This document shows positions 1 to 10,382 of a DNA stretch of 50,738 nucleotides, piece after piece. Below the pieces are notes generated by a model. The model had not been told where the DNA came from, did not search any database, and saw nothing but the letters and a program-made list of their open reading frames with translations. The stretch lies in the NCBI GenBank assembly GCA_009602735.1, contig WELA01000374.1:42706-93443 (forward strand), read 5' to 3'. How positions within the stretch are numbered: position 1 is the first letter of the stretch; every line of letters starts with the position of its first letter. This stretch comes from Mesotaenium endlicherianum. Lineage: Eukaryota; Streptophyta; Zygnematophyceae; Zygnematales; Mesotaeniaceae. The translations under genes were made by a program, and so were the position numbers.

Positions 1-17
1 TTAAATACATCCGTGAA

Positions 18-887
18 CTAAGCAACAATTTTTGCAGCAGTAGGGTGCTCCGGAGGGCTTACCTTTTTCTCAACCACTTCTTCAAGTTGAGGAGGTACCT
101 CTCTTAGCAGCAGACAGAACATTCTGTCTTCCTTCTGGTTCCAGCTTTTGACAAACTCCATTGCATTCAGCAACTTGCATCCTTCTGGAAGCCTCTCCTT
201 TTCCTTCATTTGCCATCCACACAAGACAAGAGGAAGAGCACTGGTGGGTGCCAAGTCAGTCTGCCCATCACTGGCTCCTCTCACTTTAACTGTACCTCTG
301 CTCCAACACACTTCAGCTTGATGTCTGTTAAGCCAGGACCTGCCTAGCACGAGATCATAAAAGCCAGTGTTGAGTACCTCAAATGTAAGCGTTTCAGTTA
401 GAACTGCAATGCCAGAACCTAACTGGACCTCAATTGGCTTGGTTATAACTCCTCCCGGGATACTTGAGGCATCTCCAACGAATATTTTTCTATTCCCTTG
501 GGTGACAGTAGGCAACCTTAGCCGCTTAACTAAGTCCTTGTGGATAAAAGTATGTGACGCCCCTCCGTCAACAAATGCCCTCACCTTCCTACCTGCAATC
601 ATGCAATGCAGTAGGATAGGGGGGACTGTCTTTTCCTGACTTTCGCATTGTTCTCCTGACGTAGCAAAGAAATGTTGGACATCAGGTGGAACAAGAGCAT
701 CCAGAGTGTGCACTCTCTGGACGTCTATATTGCTGATGGTCTCCTTTATCTGGTTGTCAGGCATGCATAGTGAATCCAGTTCAGCAGGACCCATAATACC
801 TGCTACGAGGGCAGCTAGTGACGACTCACTATCTCTAGCATCCTCACAGTGAATAGACTGGATTACTGACTGTTGCTGTCTTTTAAA
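18..887 (-). pseudogene. Element A pol fragment, protease region
   Basis: This is the start of the pol frame, reached from gag by -1 frameshifting at 881-887. It covers the retropepsin-like protease with the D-G-G-A active-site motif followed by SHTFI, and a downstream region ending KIVA. A CAG-to-TAG change stops the frame at about position 18, where elements C and D read on towards reverse transcriptase. The first ATG in this frame is at 794, but the natural product would be a Gag-Pol fusion, so that ATG is probably not a true start. Confidence 0.75.
846..887 (-). other. Gag-pol -1 frameshift site, element A (degraded hairpin)
   Basis: The slip heptamer TTTAAAA (minus strand, 887-881) is intact, but the right arm of the downstream hairpin (846-855) has mismatches against the left arm (864-873). 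The other copies pair perfectly. This fits a copy no longer under selection. Confidence 0.6.
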
Positions 888-2341
888 GGCAGGTCATTTC
901 TCTCGACCTTGGGCAGGTGCTTGACTGGACACTGTTCTTGGTAGTGGCCTTTCTGCTGACAATGGTAGCAAGTGGATTTTGCTGAGGCTGGTCTCGGCTT
1001 AGTCCTACCACCACCCCTTCCATAGCCACCTCGAGAGGAACCACCTCCACCTCTTGACTGAACAGCATTATACTCATAATCATATTCATCACCCTGATTG
1101 TCCTCAGCCTGGTCTCCTTCCGTTGCATTGTAGGAACCGTGGGGCTTCTTGACAATCTTAGACACCAAAGCGTTACTCTGGCGCTTGTGATTGAACTGCT
1201 ACTGATCCCAGGCGTCAGCATCCTAGATCAAGTCAGCCAGTTTCTCATACTTTTTCTCAGCAAAATGACCAGAGACCTCGGATTTCAAGCCATACCTGAA
1301 GTATGCTATCCTATACCGTTCTGGCAAATCAGGCTGCTTCATCATGTTCTCTTGGAACTTTTGAGCAAACTCAGCAACTGAAGTGGTCTGCTTCAGTGTC
1401 AGGGAGATCATCGCATAGATAGCTTTCTCCTGCTGGTTGATGACATCAAACTTCTCATGCAACTTCTCGACAAACTCTACCCACGTAGGGTCACCGAGTT
1501 GCCGAGCCTTACGCTCTTCCTTCCAGTAAAGCCACCAGTCTGCGGCACTGCCTTTCAGTAGCGCACCGGTGTGCCTGACCTTCTCGTAATCTTGCAGTTC
1601 TGGGTAGTTCTCCAGCCACTGCTCAACATCCGCGAGAAACTTGATCAGGTAATATTTTCTGTTTCCCTCAGGATAATATTCCTGGGGAGGTTTCGGCTTG
1701 GGCTTACTAGGCCCTCGGCCACCACCACTAGTGGTGTGAGACCCCAGTTGGTCTCTGTCCCGCAGTTGGGACATTATGATTCTTTTGTCCTCCTGCTGAG
1801 ACTGATTCATGGTCGCCAATTGCGACTGCATCTGAACGAACAATGCTCCCAAGTATACACCCTGGGGTGGTAGTCTAGCAAATGCAGCAGCAGCATTGGC
1901 ATCCACTCGCTGAGTAATGTTCTCAACAGTCCCTCTCGCTCCTGCAGCAGCAATTCCTGCCGCATTCTGCCGGTCGCGTATTTGACCTAGGGGTACATTG
2001 AGTTGTACAGCAGGGGGTGGGTTCAGAACATTGGCCCTTGATGCCATAAGTTCTTCAACAGTGCGCTCGTCAGCTGGCTGTCCTTCCCTCCTTTCTGTAA
2101 CTTCAGCGGCCTTTGCTACTTGTTCAGCTTCTAGCCTGGCTCTCTCCTCCTCAGCTTGCTGAGCTGCGACTACGGCAATAGCAGCTGCCTCATCTGCAGC
2201 CTCCGTAGCTGCAGTATCTGCTACTGCTTCCGAATAGGTACGGTTTCCCGCTACATGGCTTTCCGCCTGGTTTTCGACATTCTCGTTAACCTGGTTCTCC
2301 ATGTCTCGGGAGTTGCTAGTTTGAGACCTTGTCCTTACCAT
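863..2341 (-). pseudogene. gag: Element A Gag, one nonsense codon
   Basis: This Gag polyprotein has the same layout as the intact 492-residue copies in C and D. An Ala/Glu-rich, probably coiled-coil N-terminal third is followed by a retrotransposon gag domain (WLENYPELQDYEKVRHTGAL, then a G-A-DWW motif), an RG-rich stretch and one CCHC zinc knuckle (C-x2-C-x4-H-x4-C, CYHCQQKGHYQEQC) near the C-terminus. A CAG-to-TAG change at 1223-1225 interrupts it after residue 372, and the same frame then continues to 863. The start is the ATG just inside the primer binding site, in the context ATGGTAAGG, conserved in all copies. Confidence 0.85.
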
Positions 2342-2362
2342 ACAAAGAAGACTGTGATAACT

Positions 2363-2374
2363 GCTCCGATACCA
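2363..2374 (-). promoter_or_regulatory. Primer binding site, initiator tRNA-Met type (A)
   Basis: TGGTATCGGAGC lies one base inside the 5' LTR. It differs at one position from TGGTATCAGAGC, the sequence complementary to the 3' end of plant initiator tRNA-Met used by many Ty3/gypsy elements. Confidence 0.8.
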
Positions 2375-2375
2375 C

Positions 2376-3108
2376 TGAAATGAATCGACTTACCAAATAG
2401 GCGATTAACAATTAATAAAGATCTTTATATCAGCAAGTAATCTTTATGGTATTTCCGTTAACTNTTTTCGTTAGCTGGTTTAACGGCAAAGGACAACACG
2501 CTAGCAGTGAATAATACTCGCCAGTCAAATAAGAGTAAACTAGCATCAATAATGCAAATCAGTAAACTCATACATAAGCAAGGTTAGAAGACAGTGCGTA
2601 TCAATGGCTTCTCGCCTTGGATTCAGATCTCTCTCAATAAGCTGTACAAGAGAGTTGGCCTCGTTTCCGAATGCCGAACTCGAGAGCAATGCCTAGCGTA
2701 TGTACATGGAATGAGTTTACTGTTCAACGGTCAGTGCGATGGCACCGCCTACCCGGGAGTTAACCACGTTGGTAGGACCTCGGTTAACCAAATCCACCGC
2801 CATCTCCCATCATCCCGAATCGCCATCCATCATAGGGATGTCATCTGGCCATTCATCTAGCATACCACACTTAGATGCATATCGAGGCAGTTCGCTGCTA
2901 CCGAGTACGGAAGTCAGCTGGCTGTCAAAGAATGTGTCAGCAAGCTGACTTAAGGTGACCTCAGCCTGCCACTTCCGGCCAAGTCATTATACTGATATTA
3001 AGTATAAAGTCCAGCAGACTGATTGTTAACTAAAGTTCAGCAGGTTGAACTTATTTAACTATATTATTTAAATGAATATTATATCAACCAGTATACTGAT
3101 TCATTACA
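2376..3108 (-). repeat. LTR L1 (5' LTR of element A)
   Basis: This 733-bp LTR reads TG...CA on the minus strand. It shares long near-identical stretches with eight other LTR copies in the window. Near its 3' end is a conserved splice-donor-like GGTAAGT (plus-strand ACTTACC at about 2388-2394). The outer boundary at 3108 abuts the DIRS-like fragment directly. Confidence 0.9.
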
Positions 3109-4838
3109 ATTTTGAAGGCAGGCTACCACATTGTTCCTGCCCACCAAGCTTTTCATAGGCTTTTGGCTTTTAGACTGGAAGGAGTCACTTATGCTTTCTG
3201 CTCTCTTCCTTTTGGTTTAGCTACTGCCCTCTTGTGTTTATCAGAGTTCTGAAGAAACTGGTGGGGAAGTGGAGAGGTAAAGGTGTATAGATATTATCCT
3301 ACTTGGATGATTTCCTAAGATGTGTTAGCACACTATATCTGCACCAAGTTCATCTGAATCTGGTGCTTCAGGACATTGCAATTGCAAACTTCATTGTGAA
3401 TAGGAAGAAAGCTATTAAAGAACCTACTAGAGTCCTCAAGTTTTTGGGTGTCATTGTAGATTCCAAAAAGCTATGGTTATCTGTTGATCTGCAGAGGAAG
3501 CAAAAACTATTGCAAGCCATAGGGAAATTGCAATGGGCTGCAGATAGAGGCTTCCTGGTTAAGGTCGAAAAGGTTGCCTCAGTGGCTGGACAGATTGTCT
3601 CAATATATAGCCAGTCTTTGGCATCATGACCAATTTATATACTAAGGCTTTGTTCAGATGCATTTCTCATAAACAAGAATGGTCTGTCAAAGTGCCTATT
3701 CTCCCAAGAGTGGGCCCTGAACTCCAGCCGTGGAGATTGCACTTTGATCAGCATAATGGAGCTTCTATCCAGGCTCTTCTATCTCCAGACATGGTTATAC
3801 AGATCACTTCCTTGCCCAATTCATGGGCAGCTTATTTGAAGGACCTCAGACTGACAAGCATCATGAGCTATCAGGCCCCTGTCAGCTCTCAGGAGTCTAT
3901 GTTGTGGATCCACTTCCTGAACTCCAGGCAGCACAAGCTGCTTTGAAGACTGCTACTAGTTTGATCAGGGACAATTAGCTGATGATGAGAATTCACAGTT
4001 ACTCCTTATTTGCTGCTTTGACTAAGGGAGTACACTCTGATCCTCTCATTTCTAACCTCATCAGAGAATTCTATGCTCTAACAGTTCCTTTGAGAATGTC
4101 TTTACATGTGGAGTGGATGCCTCTTTGGTCGGATGCTAGGTTTGACAAGCAGTCAATACTCCTAGAAAGACATAATTTCCAGTTGCATCCACAAGCTTTT
4201 GCTAGCTTAGAAGAGAAGTGGGGTCCCCACTCTATAGATTGATTTGCCCATTCAAAGATTACCAAGTACAAGATATTCCATTCCATATGGATCTACCAGG
4301 ATTCTAAGACTATTAATGCTCTGACATTAAACTGGAGAGGAGAGAACAACTATTGTTTCCCTCCTTTTCAGCTCAATCTTCCTGCAGTCTTACATATTAT
4401 CAGGTGTCAAGCTACTTGTACCCTGGCAGTTCCTGAGTGGCATGCTCCTAGCTGGTGGCCCAGATTGCACTCTGATGCAAAAAGATGGGCACCTTCAATT
4501 GTGGATTGGTTTTATATGGGCTATAGTAGAAATTGTTGTTGCCAGGCACCCATAACGAGGCTTTTGCTGGCAGAGAAATTCCAGTGTACAGTATGTTAAC
4601 TCGGAGAGTGGAAGGCATGTGTGCTGACAGAACTCTAGGTTGCTGTCCATCCTAAACTAAGCAAGCTGCAAGAGATTAGCATGACTATGGCTCTTCAGAT
4701 GATGGTCCCCAGTACCTTGAAGACTTATAATACATTGGAAGAAGTTCCAAACACCGTGTGAGGCCATGATGGTACAAGATCTCCCAGCTTCTGTAAATTT
4801 AATTAGACTTTACTTTCTTAGCTTGCTGAATGAGGAAG
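3109..4838 (+). mobile_element. DIRS-like retrotransposon fragment (RT / RNase H), decayed
   Basis: This is about 1.7 kb of broken coding sequence on the plus strand, unrelated to the gypsy family around it. Early RT residues (FHRLLAFRLEGVTYAFCSLP) start at about 3150. A frameshift near 3243 and a TAG precede the polymerase motif YLDDFL at 3300-3317. Then come FLGVIVDS, an RNase H-like part (WRLHFDQHNGASI), SSQESML, and a C-terminal region with WGPHSID, PPFQLNLPAVLHII and AVPEWHAPSWWP. That order of motifs is typical of DIRS-type (tyrosine-recombinase) elements. No tyrosine recombinase or terminal repeats are visible. Frames change at least three times, so it is dead. Both ends coincide exactly with gypsy LTR ends. 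Confidence 0.75.
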
Positions 4839-5545
4839 TGTAATGAATCAGTATATTGGTTGATATAATATTCATTTAAATATAACAGTTAAATAAGTTC
4901 AGCCTGCTGAACTTTAGTTAAAAATCAGTCTGCTGGACTTCATACTTAATATAAATTTAATGACTCAGCCGAAAGCAGCAGGCTGAAGTCAACTTAAGTC
5001 AGCTTGCTGACACATTCTTTGACAGCCAGCTGACTTCCGTACTCGGTAGCAGCGAACTGCCTCGATATGCATCTAAGTGTGGTATGCTAGATGAATGGCC
5101 AGATGACATCCCTATGATGGATGGCGATTCGGGATGATGGGAGACGGCGGTGGATTTGGTTAACCGAGGTCCTACCAACGTGGTTAACTTCCGGGTAGGC
5201 GGTGCCATCGCACTGGCCGTTGAACAGTAAACTCATTCCATGTACATATGCTAGGATTGCTCTTGAGTTCGGCATTTGGAAACGAGGCCACTCTCTTGTG
5301 CAACTTACTGAGAGAGATCCAAATCCAAGGCGAGAAGCCATTGATACGCACTGTCTTCTAACCTTGCTGATGTATGAGTTTACTAAGTGCATTATTGATG
5401 CTAGTTTATTTACGAGTGTTGTTCACTGCTAGTGTGTTGTCCTTTTGCCGTTTAATCAGTTAACGAAAAATCCATAAAGATTACTTGCTGATATAAAGAT
5501 CTTTATTAATTGTTAATCGCCTATTTGGTAAGTCGATTCATTTCA
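4839..5545 (+). repeat. LTR L2 (5' LTR of element B)
   Basis: This 707-bp LTR runs from TGTAATGAATC to GATTCATTTCA. The first 200 bp hold a run of short palindromes built on CAGC-N2-GCTG, including perfect arms at 4896-4913 and 4998-5011. A TATAAA lies at 5492-5497. A strong donor-like GGTAAGT lies at 5527-5533, 12 bases before the LTR end. Confidence 0.9.
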
Positions 5546-5546
5546 G

Positions 5547-5558
5547 TGGTATCGGAGC
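5547..5558 (+). promoter_or_regulatory. Primer binding site, initiator tRNA-Met type (B)
   Basis: TGGTATCGGAGC starts one base after the LTR, with one mismatch to the usual plant tRNA-iMet primer site. Confidence 0.85.
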
Positions 5559-5579
5559 AGTTATCACAGTCTTCTTTGT

Positions 5580-7058
5580 ATGGTAAGGACAAGGTCTCAA
5601 ACTAGCAACTCCCGAGACATGGAGAACCAGGATAACGAGAATGTCAAAAACCAGGCGGAAAGCCATGTAGCGGGAACCCGTACCTGTTCTGAAGCAGTGG
5701 CAGATACTGCAGCTAGAGAGGCTGTACATGAGGCAGCTGCTATTGCCGCAGTCGCAGCACAGCAAGCTGAGGAGGAGAGAGCCAGATTAGAAGCTGAGCA
5801 ATTAGCAAAGGCCGCTGAAGATACAGAAAGGAGGGAAGGACAGCCAGCTGATGAGCGCACTGTTGAGGAACTTATGGCATCAAGGGCCAATGTTCTGAAC
5901 CCACCTCCTGCTGTACAACTCAATGTACCCCTAGGTCAAATACGTGACCGGCTGAATGCGGCAGGAATTGCTGCTGCAGGAGCGAGAGGGACTGTTGAGA
6001 ACATTACTCAGCGAGTAGATGCCAATGCTGCTGCTGCATTTGCTAGACTACCACCCCAGAGTGTAGACTTGGGAGCATTGTTCGTTCAAATGCAGTCGCA
6101 AATGGCGACCATGTATCAGTCCCAACAGGAGGACAAAAGAATCATAATGTCTCTACTGCGGGACAGAGACCAACTGGGGTCTCAAACCACTAGTGGTGGT
6201 GGCCGAGGGCCTAGTAAGCCCAAGCCGAAACCTCCCCAGGAATATGATCCTGAGGGAAACAGAAAATATTTCCTGATCATGTTTCTCGCGGATGTTGAGC
6301 AGTGGCTGGAGAACTACCCAGAACTGCAAGATTACGAGAAGGTCAGGCACACCGGTGCGCTACTGAAAGGCAGTGCCACAGGCTGGTGGCTTTACTGGAA
6401 AGGAGAGCGTAAGGCTCGGCAACTCGGTGACCCTACGTGGGGAGAGTTTGTCGAGAAGTTGCATGAGAAGTTTGATGTCATCAACCAGCAGGAGAAAGCT
6501 ATCTATGCGATGATCTCCCTGACACTGAAGCAGACCACTTCAGTTGCTGAGTTTGCTCAAAAGTTCCAGGAGAACATGATGAAACAGCCAGACTTGCCAG
6601 AACGGTATAGGATAGCATACTTCAGGTATGGCTTGAAATCGGAAGTCTCTTGTCATTTTGCTGAGAAGAAGTAAGAGAAACTGGCTGACTTGATCCAGGA
6701 TGCTGATGCCTGGGATCAGCAGCAATTCAATCACAAGCGCCAGAGTAATGCTTTGGAGTCTAAGATTGTCAAAAAGCCCCACGGTTCCTACAATGCAATC
6801 GAAGGAGACCAGGCTGAGGATGATCAGGGTGATGAATATGAGTATGAGTACAATGCCATACAGTATAGAGGTAGAGGTGGTTTCCCTCGAGGCGGCTATG
6901 GAAGAGGTGGTGGTAGGACTAAGCCGAGACCAGCCTCAGCAGAATCGATTTGCTTCCATTGCCAGCAGCCACGTCACTTCAGAGAGCAGTGTCTAGACAA
7001 GCACCTCCCAAAAGTCGAGAGAAAAGACCAGCCTTTAAAAGACACCAACAGTCAGTAA
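5580..7058 (+). pseudogene. gag: Element B Gag, one nonsense codon
   Basis: The frame is the same as the intact 492-residue Gag, interrupted by TAA at 6672-6674 (a Tyr codon elsewhere) and then open to 7058. The Ala/Glu-rich N-terminus, gag domain (FLADVEQWLENYPEL), acidic Asp/Glu/Tyr stretch, RG-rich segment and zinc knuckle (CFHCQQPRHFREQC) are all visible. The knuckle keeps its C-x2-C-x4-H-x4-C spacing, but G-H has become R-H. The first codons read ATGGTAAGGACAAGG, as in all copies. Confidence 0.85.
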
Positions 7059-7075
7059 TCCAGTCTACTGACTGT
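7034..7075 (+). other. Gag-pol -1 frameshift site, element B
   Basis: The slip heptamer T TTA AAA (7034-7040, in the gag frame) is followed by a 7-base spacer. A perfect 10-bp hairpin follows, ACAGTCAGTA / TACTGACTGT with an 8-base loop (7048-7075). The gag stop TAA (7056-7058) lies at the top of the left arm and the start of the loop. The pol frame is offset by -1 and is open across this point. Confidence 0.85.
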
Positions 7076-10035
7076 GAGGATGCTAGAGATAGTGAGTCGT
7101 CACTAGCTGCCCTCGTAGCAGGTATTATGGGTCCTGCTGAACTGGATTCACTGTGCATGCCTGACAACCAGATAAAGGAGACCATCAGCAATATAGACGT
7201 CCAGAGAGTGCACACTCTGGATGCTCTTGTTCCACCTGATGTCCAACATTTCTTTGCTACGTCAGAACAACAATGCAAAAGTCAGGAAAAGACAGTCCCC
7301 CCTATCATACTGCATTGCATGATTGCAGGTAGGAAGGTGAAGGCATTTGTTGACGGAGGGGCGTCACATACTTTTATCCACAAGGACTGAGTTAAGCGGC
7401 TAAGGCTGCCTACTGTCACCCAAGGGAATAGAAAAATGTTCTTTGGAGATGCCTCAAGTATCCCAGGAGGAGTTATAACCAAGCCAATTGAGGTCCAGTT
7501 AGGTTCTGGCATTGCAGTTCTAACTGAAACGCTTACATTTGAGGTACTCAACACTGGCTTTTATGATCTCGTGCTAGGCAGGTCCTGGCTTAACAGACAT
7601 CAAGCTGAAGTGTGTTGGAGCAGAGGTACAGTTAAAGTGAGAGGAGCCAGTGATGGGCAGACTGACTTGGCACCCACCAGTGCTCTTCCTCTTGCCTTGT
7701 GTGGATGGCAAATGAAGGAAAAGAAGAGGCTTCCAAAAGGATGCAAGTTGCTGAATGCAATGGAGTTCGTCAAAAGCTGGAACCAGAAGGAAGACAGAAT
7801 GTTCTGTCTGCTGCTAAGAGAGGTACCTCCTCAACCTGAAGAAGTGGTAGAGTAAAAGGTAAGCCCTCTGGAGCACCCTACTGCTGCGAAAATTGTTGCT
7901 CAGTACACGGATGTATTTAATATGCCTCCAGGTTTACCCCTTAAGAGGGAAGTAGATCATAGGATTGATCTATTACCTGGGAGTTAGCCACCCTGGCAAC
8001 GCACTTATGGCTTGTCTTATGTGGAGAGCGAGGAGTTGAAAACACAAATTGCAGAGCTTAAAGAAAATGGTTATATTTCTCCCAGTAAATCACCTTACGG
8101 CGCACCCATCCTATTTGTGAAGAAAAAGGATGGCAGTATGCGGATGTGTGTGGATTACAGAGCCCTGTACAGAATTACAGTAAAGAACAAGTATGCTTTA
8201 CCCAGGATCGAAGACTTGCTTGATACCCTGTCTGGTGCTAAGGTGTCAGTAAGATAGATCTCAAAAGTGGTTATCATCAAATCAGATTTGCTGAGGGGGA
8301 TGAACACAAGACTGCCTTCCGCACACGTTATGGACACTATGAGTTCAACGTGATGCCATTTGGACTGACTAATGCTCCTGCTACCTTTATGGGTGCTATG
8401 AATGACATTTTCAGGCCTTATTTGGATAAGTTTGTGCAAGTTTTCCTGGATGATATTTTAATTTTCTCTAAAGATGAAGCTCAGCACGCTGAACACTTAA
8501 AGACAGTCCTGGACTCTCTAAGAAAAAATCACTTGTATGCTAAAATGAGCAAGTGTGATTTTCTTTTATACCCAACATTTGAGCCCAACTACACTACTGG
8601 TATGTGTCGTGCTACCGCACTCGGGGATGAGCTCAAGGGAGGGGTCTGGGTGACTGAAACCACTTCAGGCAGGCTGAAGCTGGTCATTCCTAATAACTTG
8701 GAATTACGGTCCCTTTTATTGAGTCAAGCACATGACAATTTACTGGGTGGGCATTTGGGGCAGGCCAAAACTGTTGGAAAATTGGCAAAACATTATCATT
8801 GGGAGGGATTGCCCCGAGAGGTCTTGAAATATGTGAAGTCCTGTGATCAGTGTCAAAGAAATAAGTCAAGGCACACACCACCGGGAGGTCTCTTGCAACC
8901 GCTGCCCATTCCAGCGTGACGCTGGGACACTATATCCATGGACTGGGTGGTCACACTGCCACCAACTGCTAATGGGCATGATTTGATACTGGTAGTCGTG
9001 GATAAACTGACAAAAATGGTCATTTTCATCCCCACAGCTGTCAAAGTAACTGCACTGGAAACGGCAAGACAATTCTACAACCATGTAGTATGCCAACATG
9101 GGCTACCCTCTAATATCATCTCAGACCGAGACTCAAAATTTACCTCTAAGTTTTGGAGAGCTTTAATGGGGTTAATGGGAGTCAAACAGCTGCTCAGCAT
9201 AGCAAACCACCCTCAGACTGATGGGCAGACTGAAAGAACTAACCGAGTTTTGCAGGAGGTGCTGAGAGCATATATTAACCAAGAACAAGATAATTGGGAT
9301 GACTTGTTGCCTCAAATTCAGTTTGCGGTCAACAGTGCGGTGCACGCGTCAACGGGCAAGACTCCGTTTGAACTCAGCCTGGGTAGAGTCCCTAAGTCTC
9401 CTTTAGATGTACTGGGGGAGTCTTTAACTGACCCTAAAGGGATTGACAATCCGGTCTCCCTCCAATTAACTCAAGAGTTTGCTGACACGCTGTCAAAAGT
9501 CCAACAAAACCTGCACACAGCCCAAGAAAACCAACAAAAATACGCTAATCAACACCGTCGGGAGCTGACATTTTCTAAGGGCGATTTAGTCAAATTGCAT
9601 TCTCAGCACCTGTACCTCCCTGGTGTTGTCAAGAAAAAACTTGGTCTTGTCTGGGTCGGTCCATATTCGGTAGTGCGTCAGGTCGGTCCGAATGCTTACA
9701 AACTGAACATGTCAGCGGACTACAAGGGTCACCCGGTCTTTAATGTCTCCTTCCTGGAACCATACATCAAAGGTGATACACTATTCACAGGTCGGTTACC
9801 TGTCCAACCGGTACCGGTCCTCGCTGTCCGGGACGGCGACCCTGAGGAATATGAGGTCGATGAAATTTTAGACGCTCGCTCGATCCGTCGATCGTCTAAG
9901 TATGTCATGAAGTACCTCATCCTATGGAAGGATTACGATGCCTCTGGGGACACTTGGGAGTTAAAAGACCAGCTGACTAATGCCAAAGGGGCGTTGAAAC
10001 GGTTCCACCTTCGGGCGGCTGGGGCACAGCCCTAA
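7034..10035 (+). pseudogene. pol: Element B Pol, deleted and interrupted
   Basis: Protease comes first ([10 protein letters not shown], about 7346-7375), with stops at 7388-7390 and at about 7853-7855. The RT start follows (VESEELK to the DLLDTLSG motif), with a 1-base deletion near 8243 that shifts the frame. The RT catalytic FLDD motif is present at about 8443-8454. At about 8563 the sequence jumps from KCDF to the PTFEPN region of element D, removing roughly 0.8 kb (late RT and all of RNase H). Integrase follows: an H-H-C-C zinc region, the catalytic core [12 protein letters not shown] and [10 protein letters not shown] (D, D, E), and a chromodomain at about 9850-9990. It has one stop at 8917-8919. 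The stop-free part from 8938 encodes integrase core plus chromodomain. Confidence 0.9.
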
Positions 10036-10084
10036 GTATCCCTTCAGTAGACATGGGAAGGTGACAGGAGGTCCTGTCTCCATG

Positions 10085-10158
10085 TAAGTTGGAGGAGGAT
10101 GTGACAGTTAGTGACAGTCGTGACAGGCAGCCCACCTTTAAAATTAAGTTGGAGGGAG
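10085..10158 (+). promoter_or_regulatory. Two internal polypurine-tract-like motifs (B)
   Basis: TAAGTTGGAGGAGGA (10085-10099) and TTAAGTTGGAGGGAG (10144-10158) lie between the pol stop and ORF3. They are near copies of the terminal PPT TTAAGTTGGAGGGAT at 12140-12154. Element C has the same pair and D has one. Confidence 0.65.
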
Positions 10159-10350
10159 TGGTATTCTGTTTTGGGATCAGCCGGAAAATCTCTGATATCC
10201 ATTTTACACAGTCGACCTGCGCGCACACTCACTTTCTCGCTAACTCAATTATCCCTTATATTCACTCACACGAGGTATTTTACACTAGCAACTCTCCCGA
10301 TCGCGTTCCTCTCATCAAGGGCACTCAGTAGCGGCAAAATATCATGACTT

Positions 10351-10382
10351 CACTAACTGCATTGTGTTTATGATTGAGCAGG
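10351..10382 (+). promoter_or_regulatory. Candidate branch point and splice acceptor before ORF3 (B)
   Basis: CACTAAC (10351-10357) resembles an intron branch point. An AG follows 23-24 bases later (10380-10381, GAGCAG|G), directly before the ORF3 ATG at 10383. The same arrangement is kept in C and D although flanking bases differ. Confidence 0.55.

Larger units (their letters stand above)
1..3108 (-). mobile_element. Ty3/gypsy chromovirus, element A (5' part, cut by window edge)
   Basis: This is the 5' end of a minus-strand LTR retrotransposon, read right to left: LTR (2376-3108), primer binding site (2363-2374), gag (863-2341) and the start of pol, running off the window at position 1. It matches elements B, C and D closely over these parts. 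Gag and pol each carry at least one nonsense codon (TAG at 1223-1225 and at about 18-20), so this copy is decaying. The 3' LTR and most of pol lie outside the window, so its age and target duplication cannot be judged. Confidence 0.9.
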
